Shown here: positions 16,588 to 23,638 of the stretch, one piece after another
Layout: the number at the start of each line of letters is the position of its first letter
How positions within the stretch are numbered: position 1 is the first letter of the stretch
Position numbers and translations under genes: made by a program
Source: DATMGU01 sp035555315
Lineage (GTDB): Bacteria; Pseudomonadota; Alphaproteobacteria; ATCC43930; CGMCC-115725
NCBI GenBank assembly: GCA_035555315.1
Contig: DATMGU010000040.1
Coordinates: 10,146 to 74,145, forward strand
DNA: 64,000 nucleotides
Direction: 5' to 3'
Notes under the pieces: generated by a model
What the model was told of the DNA's origin: nothing
Database searches by the model: none
The model's input: the letters and a program-made list of their open reading frames with translations, nothing else

Positions 16588-16610
16588 AAATCGGAGACCT
16601 CGCATGAAGA
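16571..16610. repeat. 20-bp tandem duplication at nicX/hydrolase junction
   Basis: 16571-16590 and 16591-16610 match at 19 of 20 bases (tcggagacctcgcatgaa core). The duplication gives two ATGs: 16584, overlapping the nicX TGA, opens a 7-codon reading frame whose own TGA overlaps the hydrolase ATG at 16604. Translation may therefore step through a miniature frame. Confidence 0.9.
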
Positions 16611-17377
16611 CCCGCGTCTCGGCCGATCTGCGCGGATCCGGCGAGCCCATCGTGTTTCTGCACGGCATCGGCGGCGGCGCCGATAGCTGGGCGCCACAGC
16701 TCGACGCCTTGTCGCCCCGGTATCGGACGATCGCCTGGAACATGCCGGGCTATCATGGCTCCCCGGCCCTCGACGCGATGACCTTCCCCGCCTTGGCCGA
16801 GACGCTGCTCGGTCTGCTCGACGATCTGGGGCTCGATCGGGTCCATCTGGTCGGCCATTCGATCGGCGGCATGGTGGCGCAGGAATTCGCGGCGACCTGG
16901 CCGCACCGCCTGCGCTCGCTGGTGCTGTCGGCGACCAGCCCCGCCTTCGGCCGCGGTGACGGCGCCTTTCAGCGCGCCTTCGTCGCCAAGCGGCTGGAGC
17001 CGCTGGATAACGGCATGTCGATGGCCGATCTGGCGTCCGGCATCGTCGCCGAGTTGATCGGCGAGGATGCCGATCCGGCGGGCATCGAGCTGGCACGGCG
17101 CTGCATGTCGGCGGTGCCGGCCGACGCCTATCGCCAGGCGATGCGCTGCCTGGTCACCTTCGACCGACGCGACGCGCTGCCCGGCATCGCGGTACCGACG
17201 CTGCTGATCGCCGGGGAAAGCGACACCAATGCGCCGGCGCCGATGATGGAGCGCATGGCGGGCAAGATCCCCGGTGCCCGGTTCACCATGATCCCCGGCG
17301 CCGGTCACCTCGCCAATCTGGAACGGCAGCACACCTTCACGGCCGTGCTCGGCGAATTCATCGGCAACCTCGCCTGA
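16604..17377 (+). CDS. Alpha/beta hydrolase, NicD-like deformylase candidate
   Basis: 257 residues with a full catalytic triad: Ser86 in HLVGHSIGGM, Asp207 in IAGESDTNAP and His235 in GAGHLANLE. The oxyanion loop is FLHGIGGG. In nicotinate and picolinate pathways the product of NicX, N-formylmaleamate, is hydrolysed by an alpha/beta hydrolase (NicD/PicE). Position directly after the NicX-type gene makes this the natural assignment. Similar enzymes include 3-oxoadipate enol-lactonase, so the substrate is inferred. Its TGA shares one base with the next ATG (17377), indicating strict co-translation. No signal peptide, so cytosolic. Confidence 0.75.
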   Translation: MKTRVSADLRGSGEPIVFLHGIGGGADSWAPQLDALSPRYRTIAWNMPGYHGSPALDAMTFPALAETLLGLLDDLGLDRVHLVGHSIGGMVAQEFAATWPHRLRSLVLSATSPAFGRGDGAFQRAFVAKRLEPLDNGMSMADLASGIVAELIGEDADPAGIELARRCMSAVPADAYRQAMRCLVTFDRRDALPGIAVPTLLIAGESDTNAPAPMMERMAGKIPGARFTMIPGAGHLANLERQHTFTAVLGEFIGNLA

Positions 17378-18666
17378 TGCCTGACATTACGATGGAGAAA
17401 CCTATGCACGGCAGCGCATCGACGACGCTGGAGGATACGCCGATCTTCGACCAATCGGCGTTTCGGCTGACCGATCGGCAAGCCGAGCTGACGGCGCTGG
17501 CCCGGCATATCGGCGCCACCAAACTCGCCCCGCGCGCGGCGGATTACGATCGGCGCGCGGCGTTTCCGACGGAGAACTACACCGATCTGTTCGAGGCCGG
17601 GCTGCTGGGCGTGTGCATCCCGACGGAATATGGCGGGATCGGCGCCGATTTTCAGACCTATGCCATCGTCGCCGCCGAGATCGGCCGGTATTGCGGCTCG
17701 ACCGCGCTGACCTGGAACATGCATGTCTGCTCCTGCCTGTGGAGCGGCTCGCTGACCGATGGCCTGGAGATGGACGCGGCGACCCGGGAGGTGCATCAGG
17801 CTCGGCGCGGCATCCATTACCGCCGCATCCTGGAGCACGGGGCGATCTATTCGCAGCCGTTTTCCGAAGGCGGCGCCGCCGCGGCCGGCGTCGCCGCCTT
17901 CGGCACCAAGGCGAAGCAGGTGCCTGGCGGCTGGCTGGTCACCGGCAAGAAGATCTTCGCTTCGCTGTCGGGCCACGCCAACTATTACGGCATCCTGTGT
18001 ACCGAGGATCGGCCGGACGCCGGACGCCGCGACACGCTGTATCTGGCGGTGCCGGCGGATGCGCCGGGTGTCAGTGTCAGCGGTGAATGGGATCCGCTGG
18101 GCATGCGCGGCACGGTCTCGCGCACGCTGACCTTCGTCGATGTCTTCGTGGACGACGACGCGGCGCTGATGCCGCGCGGCATCTATGCCCAGGCGGCGAC
18201 GCGCTGGCCGCACATGTTTCTGACCTTGACGCCCGCCTATATCGGCATCGCCCAGGCGGCCTACGACTTCACAATCCGCTACTTGCGCGGCGAGGTACCG
18301 GGCACGCCGCCGGTCAAGCGGCGGATGTACCCGACCAAGCAGATCGCCGTGGCGCAGATGCGCATCATGCTGGAGCAGACCAAGGGGTTGTGGTTCCAGG
18401 CGATCACCGAGGCCGGGCCGAACCCGTCCAAGGAACAGGTGCTGCGCGCGTACACCGCCCAATACACCGCGATGGAGAACGCCAACGAGATCGCCCGGCT
18501 GGCCATCCGGACCTGCGGTGGCCAGGCCATGCTGCGTTCCCTGCCGCTCGAACGGCTCTACCGTGACAGCCGGTGCGGCTCGCTGATGCTGCCCTGGACC
18601 GCCGAACTCTGCCTCGACCGGCTGGGCCGCGAGACGCTCTACGAGCGTGGCGAAACGGACGAATAG
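17377..18666 (+). CDS. Acyl-CoA dehydrogenase-family flavoprotein lacking the usual catalytic Glu
   Basis: 429 residues. It follows the acyl-CoA dehydrogenase plan: helical N-domain with GLLGVCIPTEYGGIGADF, a beta domain with GGWLVTGKKIFASLSGHA, and a C-terminal helical bundle with GGQAML. In ordinary medium- and short-chain enzymes the catalytic Glu lies in an EGT motif about eight residues after the YRD segment. Here that region reads YRDSRCGSLMLPWTAE, with no Glu at the position. Relatives without it include flavin monooxygenases of the DszC type and enzymes with a relocated base. It sits between the hydrolase and CoA ligase, so it may oxidise or hydroxylate a pathway intermediate. ATG 17392 and 17404 are alternative starts. 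Confidence 0.7.
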   Translation: MPDITMEKPMHGSASTTLEDTPIFDQSAFRLTDRQAELTALARHIGATKLAPRAADYDRRAAFPTENYTDLFEAGLLGVCIPTEYGGIGADFQTYAIVAAEIGRYCGSTALTWNMHVCSCLWSGSLTDGLEMDAATREVHQARRGIHYRRILEHGAIYSQPFSEGGAAAAGVAAFGTKAKQVPGGWLVTGKKIFASLSGHANYYGILCTEDRPDAGRRDTLYLAVPADAPGVSVSGEWDPLGMRGTVSRTLTFVDVFVDDDAALMPRGIYAQAATRWPHMFLTLTPAYIGIAQAAYDFTIRYLRGEVPGTPPVKRRMYPTKQIAVAQMRIMLEQTKGLWFQAITEAGPNPSKEQVLRAYTAQYTAMENANEIARLAIRTCGGQAMLRSLPLERLYRDSRCGSLMLPWTAELCLDRLGRETLYERGETDE

Positions 18667-18676
18667 GCCGGCGAGG

Positions 18677-20191
18677 ATGAACCTGTCGCACTGGCTGGAA
18701 CGTTGGGCCGAGCAAGCTCCGGAACGCCCAGCCCTGCGTTTCGAGACCCGCGACATCAGCTATGCCGAGATGTTCGAGCGCAGCCGCGATCTCGCCGCGA
18801 CCCTGAAGCACCGGCTGGGCGTCGAGTGTGGCGATCGGGTGGCGCATCTCGGCTATAACAGCCCCGAGCTGATCCTGCTGATCTTCGCCTGCGCGCGGCT
18901 GGGCGCCATGCTGGTGCCGCTGAATTGGCGCCTGGCCGCCCCGGAACATGCTTTCATCGTGGCCAATGCCGGCGCCAAGGCATGGCTGTTCGACGCCGCC
19001 TTCGCCGAAACGGTGACGAGCGTGCTGCCCGGTCTACCGGCGTGCCGGCCGGTTTGCATCGATGGCGGCGTCCCCGGTTTTCCCGCCCTCGCCGAGTTGG
19101 AGCGAGAGGCCGGCTGGGATGACGCCAATACCGGCTCGGACTACGCGGCACCGCTGCTGATCGTCTATACCTCCGGTACCACCGGCCGGCCCAAAGGGGC
19201 GGTGCTGAGCCAGGACGCGATGCTGTGGAACGCCATCAACAGCACTGCGATGCACGACCTCACCAGCCGCGATCGGGTGCTGACCACCCTGCCGATGTTT
19301 CATGTCGGCGGCCTCAACATCCAGACCTTGCCGGCGCTGCATGCCGGCGCCACGGTCATCCTGCACCGACGGTTCGAACCGGCCGCCTGCCTCGCCGCGA
19401 TCGAGGCGGAGCGCCCGACGCTGGCCGTTCTGGTGCCGGCACAGATCACCACCCTCTTGGTCGAACCGCGTTGGGCCACCACGGATTTCTCGTCGCTGCG
19501 CCTGATCGCCACCGGTTCGTCGATCGTGCCGCGGCCGCTGATCGAAGCCATTCACGCGCGCGGCGTGCCGGTCATCCCCGTCTACGGCTCGACCGAGACC
19601 GCGCCGATCGCGATCTTCCTGCGGCCGGAGGATGCGCAGGCAAGGATTGGGTCCACCGGCAAGCCGGCGCCGCATTGCGAGATACGCATCATCGACGACA
19701 CCGGTGCCGACGTGGCCGATGGGCGATCCGGCGAGCTTCTGGTGCGCGGCCGCAACGTCATGACCGGCTATTGGCAGGACCCCGGTGCCACCGCCGAGGC
19801 GCTGCGCGACGGCTGGTTCCATACCGGCGATGTCGGCCATCGCGACGCGGCCGGCTTCATCTGGATCGACGATCGCAAGAAGGACGTGATCATCTCGGGC
19901 GGCGAGAACATCTATCCGGCAGAGCTGGAGGCGGTTCTGGCCGAGCTGCCCGGCATCGCCGAGAGCGCCGTCATCGGCGCTCCGGACGCGCGCTGGAGCG
20001 AGGTTCCTGTGGCCATCGTCGTGATGACGCCCAGCGCCGCCGCCGATGCCGAGGCGATCCTCGCCGCCTTCCAGGGCCGGCTTGCCCGGTTCAAGCACCC
20101 CCGCCGGGTGGTGTTCGCCGATCGCCTGCCGCGCAACTCGATCGGCAAGGTGCAAAAGCACGAGCTGCGTGCCCGGCTGCATGAACTTTAG
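18677..20191 (+). CDS. Acyl-CoA synthetase (AMP-forming)
   Basis: About 504 residues. All adenylate-forming motifs are present: the P-loop IVYTSGTTGRPKGAV, the acyl-pocket motif YGSTETAP, the TGD motif in GWFHTGDVGH, the hinge DDRKKDVIISGGENIYP and the C-terminal catalytic Lys in RNSIGKVQK. It activates a carboxylic acid to its CoA thioester using ATP. The substrate is not predictable; its operon mates suggest the acid formed after ring opening or the imported aromatic acid. ATG 18677 fits the usual family N-terminus; GTG 18647 is a possible earlier start that would overlap the previous gene. Confidence 0.88.
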   Translation: MNLSHWLERWAEQAPERPALRFETRDISYAEMFERSRDLAATLKHRLGVECGDRVAHLGYNSPELILLIFACARLGAMLVPLNWRLAAPEHAFIVANAGAKAWLFDAAFAETVTSVLPGLPACRPVCIDGGVPGFPALAELEREAGWDDANTGSDYAAPLLIVYTSGTTGRPKGAVLSQDAMLWNAINSTAMHDLTSRDRVLTTLPMFHVGGLNIQTLPALHAGATVILHRRFEPAACLAAIEAERPTLAVLVPAQITTLLVEPRWATTDFSSLRLIATGSSIVPRPLIEAIHARGVPVIPVYGSTETAPIAIFLRPEDAQARIGSTGKPAPHCEIRIIDDTGADVADGRSGELLVRGRNVMTGYWQDPGATAEALRDGWFHTGDVGHRDAAGFIWIDDRKKDVIISGGENIYPAELEAVLAELPGIAESAVIGAPDARWSEVPVAIVVMTPSAAADAEAILAAFQGRLARFKHPRRVVFADRLPRNSIGKVQKHELRARLHEL

Positions 20192-20213
20192 CGACTAAGG
20201 AGGACAGCGGCAC

Positions 20214-21302
20214 GTGGAGATCGCGGTAATTGGCGGCAGCAATGGCGGCTACGCGGCGGCGGCGGATCTGGCCGCCGCCGGGCACAATGTCCGGTTCTGG
20301 CGGCGTGACGCCTCGGCCTTCGCCCCGGTGCTGGCGGAACAGTCGATCGAGCTGATGGATGCGACGGGCCTGCGCGAGGTAAAGCTGGCGCTCGCCAGCA
20401 CAGATCTCGGCGAGGTCGTCCGGGGCGCGGCGTTGATCGTCGCCCCGGTACCCGCGTTCGCGCAGGCGGAGTTGGGGCAGGCCCTGGCGCCGCATCTCAG
20501 CGACGGCCAGGTCATCTTCCTGCCGCCCGGCAGCTTTGGCACCCTGGTGCTGCGCCGCGCCTGCCGTGCCGCCGGCAACCCGGCCGAGATCGCCGTGGCC
20601 GAGGCCGGCACGCTGCCCTATCTCGCACGCAAGCATGGGCCGCGACGCATCGCGATCCGGGTCCGCGCCACCCGGCTGCCCACCGGGGTCTACCCCGCCC
20701 GGCTGGCCGCTCCGGCTTTCGAGATCCTTCAGGCAGCCTATCCCGCCGTCGAGAAACTGCGCGACGCGCTGGATGGGGCGTTGACCAATGCCGGGCCGAT
20801 CATCCACCCGCCGCTGATTCTGATGAACGCGGGGCCGCTGCAGCATTTCGACCGTTGGGACATCCACAACGAGGGCACCCAGCCGGCGATCCGTCAGGTG
20901 ACCGACGCGTTGGACAACGAACGGATCGCCCTGCGCCTGCGCCTGGGCTATGGCGCGCCGCATTATCCCTTGGCCGATCACTACCGTACCGATGGCGACG
21001 AATGGATGTATGGCCGGCGCGGCCATGAACAATTGGTCGACAGCGCCGATTGGCGCGAGCGGATCGACCTCATGAGCCATCGCTACATGCGCGAGGATGT
21101 CGCTTGCGGCCTGGCGCTGCTGGTCTCGGTCGCGGCCTGGGCGGGTGTGGCCACACCGGTGGCGAGCGGGCTGCTGGCGATCGCCTCGGCGGTGATCGGC
21201 GAGGATCTGCGCGCCACCGGCCGCACCCTGGAGCGCCTGGGATTGGCCGATCTCACGCCCGATGCCATGGCCTCTCTGCTGATCGAAGGCGAAACGGCAT
21301 GA
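20214..21302 (+). CDS. NAD/NADP octopine/nopaline dehydrogenase-family protein
   Basis: 362 residues. The N-terminal Rossmann fold starts IAVIGGSNGGYAAAADLAAAGH, the variant GxGxxG seen in opine dehydrogenases. The C-terminal all-helical domain has NAGPIIHPPLILMNAG and LDNERIALRLRLG, which carry the His of the opine-dehydrogenase dyad. The family reversibly joins an amino acid to a 2-oxo acid, or cleaves such opines. Start is GTG 20214 after AAGGAGGACA. It overlaps the next gene by 4 bp. An opine-type enzyme in a NicX operon is unusual and hints that a secondary amine is an intermediate or substrate. Confidence 0.78.
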   Translation: MEIAVIGGSNGGYAAAADLAAAGHNVRFWRRDASAFAPVLAEQSIELMDATGLREVKLALASTDLGEVVRGAALIVAPVPAFAQAELGQALAPHLSDGQVIFLPPGSFGTLVLRRACRAAGNPAEIAVAEAGTLPYLARKHGPRRIAIRVRATRLPTGVYPARLAAPAFEILQAAYPAVEKLRDALDGALTNAGPIIHPPLILMNAGPLQHFDRWDIHNEGTQPAIRQVTDALDNERIALRLRLGYGAPHYPLADHYRTDGDEWMYGRRGHEQLVDSADWRERIDLMSHRYMREDVACGLALLVSVAAWAGVATPVASGLLAIASAVIGEDLRATGRTLERLGLADLTPDAMASLLIEGETA

Positions 21303-22288
21303 TCCCCGAGAGCGGTAAGCCGACCGTCGCGATCGTCGGCTCCGGCCGCATGGGGCGTGGCATGGCCCATGCCTTCGCCTTCACCGGGCACATGGTACAG
21401 TTGATCGACGTCAAGCCGCGCGGCCCGGATGGCACGGCAGCGGCCCTGGCCGACGCCATGGCGGAGGTGCGGCGCAGCCTGCACCTCACCACGCTGCTGG
21501 GCATCGCCACGACGGAGCAGGCCGCGACCATGGTCGATCGCGTCGGTTTTCTCGCAGGCGACGCCGCCGACCGGGCGCTCGCCCAGGCGGATCTGGTGTT
21601 CGAGGCGGTACCGGAGGTGATGGACGTCAAGCAAGCGGCCTTCGCGCGCATCTGCACGGCGGTGGCGCCGGAGACGCCGATCCTCTCGACGACCTCCACC
21701 TTCATGGTCGACGACCTGGCGCGGTTCGTCGTCGAACCGCGCCGGTTTCTCAATACCCATTGGCTGAACCCGGCCTTCCTGGTGCCCCTGGTCGAGGTCA
21801 GCCCCGGCACCGCGACCGATCCGGCGGTAACCTCCCATGTGCTGACGGCGCTACGCGCGGCCGGCAAGATCCCCGTCGAATGCCGCGCGGCCCCCGGCTT
21901 CATCGTGCCGCGTATCCAGGCGCTGGCGATGAACGAGGCGGCGCGCATCGTCGCCGAAGGTGTCGCTACCGCCGAGGCGGTCGACACCGCGACCCGGGTC
22001 GGCTTCGGCGTGCGCTTCGCCATCCTGGGGCTGCTCGAATTCGTCGATTGGGGCGGCGGCGACATTCTCTACTACGCCGGCACCTATCTCGCCGGCGCGC
22101 TGGGCGACCAGCGCTTCGCGCCACCACCGGTGATCGTGGACAACATGGAGAAGGGCCGCACCGGGATGCGCGCCGGTGCCGGGTTTCATGACTGGGCATC
22201 CCGCGACATCCCCGCCTATCAGCAAGAGACCCTGGCCAAGCTGGTCGACCTGCTGCGCCACCTCAAGCTGCTGCCGGAACCGTCCTGA
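21299..22288 (+). CDS. 3-hydroxyacyl-CoA dehydrogenase family protein
   Basis: 329 residues. Rossmann start VAIVGSGRMGRGMAHAFAFTGH, catalytic segment NTHWLNPAFLVPLVEV matching the family H-x-x-N-P, and the dimerising helical domain from about residue 190 (APGFIVPRIQALAMNEA). The family oxidises 3-hydroxyacyl-CoA to 3-ketoacyl-CoA with NAD; L-carnitine and related dehydrogenases share the fold. ATG 21299 overlaps the previous stop (ATGA). It ends the operon. Together with the CoA ligase and acyl-CoA dehydrogenase-like protein it suggests a beta-oxidation-like tail, but no enoyl-CoA hydratase or thiolase is present in the window. Confidence 0.85.
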   Translation: MIPESGKPTVAIVGSGRMGRGMAHAFAFTGHMVQLIDVKPRGPDGTAAALADAMAEVRRSLHLTTLLGIATTEQAATMVDRVGFLAGDAADRALAQADLVFEAVPEVMDVKQAAFARICTAVAPETPILSTTSTFMVDDLARFVVEPRRFLNTHWLNPAFLVPLVEVSPGTATDPAVTSHVLTALRAAGKIPVECRAAPGFIVPRIQALAMNEAARIVAEGVATAEAVDTATRVGFGVRFAILGLLEFVDWGGGDILYYAGTYLAGALGDQRFAPPPVIVDNMEKGRTGMRAGAGFHDWASRDIPAYQQETLAKLVDLLRHLKLLPEPS

Positions 22289-22321
22289 ACCCAGTCGACG
22301 GCACCGACAAAGCACCGCTGC

Positions 22322-23050
22322 TCACGCCGTTCCCCGCCAAAGTGCCGACAGAAGCCGCTCGACGTTTTCGGCGATAGTCTCGTGACACTCGCATGCCACT
22401 TGCTCGAGCCCGGCTCGATCCATGATTTCGATCCGGCCGCGGCGATAGCGAATGAGGCCCATGCTCAGAAACGTCCCCGCGACCTCGCTGATCGAACTTC
22501 GGCGCACCCCCAGGATCTCTGAAAGCTGCTGTTGCGTGAGCGGGATGGCGTCATCATCGATTCGATCCCTGGCTTGCAAGATCCGTCTCGCAAGCCGCGC
22601 CCCAATGGGATGCAAGGCATTGCAGGCTCCAGTCATGAGTATCTGGGCTAACAGCACTTCACTCCAGCGCAGGACCAAATCACGCAAAGCATCACTTCCA
22701 ATCATCGCGTTCCGGAAGGGCCGCACAGCGATTCTCGAGGCGATCACAGGCGCTTGCGCCACGGCTCGCATGGGCGTGAGCTGTAAACCGAGGCCCGCCA
22801 TCGCGCCCACGATACCCTCTCTGCCGACGATCGCCGTCTCGACGCTGCTGCCGTTCCTCATGACGCAAAGGAGTGAGATCGTGCCGGCATGGGGAAAATA
22901 GACGTGCTCCGTTTCCTCCCCAGGCGCCTTGATCACGTAACCCTGCTCGAGTGAAACCGGCTTGAGCAAGGGGCCGAGGCGCGAGGCGTCGCCGGGCGAC
23001 AGCGATGCCAGGATGCGGTTGGTCGATAGGATGGAATTGGCCATTTTCAT
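22322..23050 (-). CDS. Crp/Fnr-family transcriptional regulator
   Basis: 242 residues: an N-terminal cyclic-nucleotide-binding-like barrel (about 10-130, with HVYFPHAGTISLL) and a C-terminal winged helix with LTQQQLSEILGVRRSSISEVAGTF. It lacks the N-terminal cysteines of FNR, so it is not an oxygen-sensing iron-sulfur member. The ligand is unknown. ATG 23050 is chosen because AAGGA lies about 8 bases upstream; the frame is open further to 23086. It is convergent with the catabolic operon (33-bp gap) and divergent from the signalling island that begins at 23639. Confidence 0.88.
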   Translation of the reverse strand: MKMANSILSTNRILASLSPGDASRLGPLLKPVSLEQGYVIKAPGEETEHVYFPHAGTISLLCVMRNGSSVETAIVGREGIVGAMAGLGLQLTPMRAVAQAPVIASRIAVRPFRNAMIGSDALRDLVLRWSEVLLAQILMTGACNALHPIGARLARRILQARDRIDDDAIPLTQQQLSEILGVRRSSISEVAGTFLSMGLIRYRRGRIEIMDRAGLEQVACECHETIAENVERLLSALWRGTA

Positions 23051-23638
23051 CGGAACGTCCTTTCCCCGGTCGATCGGGCAGATCATTCCAGGGATTTTGC
23101 TCCGCGCATCGACGGCGCTCCGCGGGAATCAGACCTACAAACAGCATTTCCAGGCAATCGAGCCCCCCATTGCTTGCCGGATGTCCCGCAGAGGCCGGCC
23201 AATTTCCTCGGGGCAGAGCAAAAGTCTGGGAAAACGATCCCTACGAGCAGGTTAGCACCAGCTTCAACGCACATATGCGAAGTCCTTGAAAAAAGGTCTG
23301 GCCTCAAATGTCGGCAACCGGACAGACCAGACGCATGGCGGTAGCGCAACCTTAGCGAGAGCCGAATTATTCCTCCCTTCGTGGAGATCGTCAATGAACA
23401 GGCTTCGGGATACAGATTCTTCAGCGACGCGAACAGTCCGCAGTTTAGCGGTCTGTCGGCTTGGGCCGTTGACAACGATCAACGGTGGCGACTCCGCAAG
23501 TAATTTCCGAAGAAGAGGGCAAGAGGCCCCTCGCCATGCCAAGCAATTTAGAATAGTGGCACAGGGTTTCCCAGCAAGGACGGGGCCCGAAGTGCCAGCG
23601 ATCCCCACATCGCAGCATCTTGAATGGAGGGAGGCGAC
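23051..23638. other. 588-bp intergenic region, no gene recognised
   Basis: This lies between the divergent Crp/Fnr gene and the first kinase gene. Several open frames exist on both strands but none has family-like sequence or a convincing ribosome site. It presumably contains the promoters of both flanking genes; no clear -35/-10 pair was found. Confidence 0.5.
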
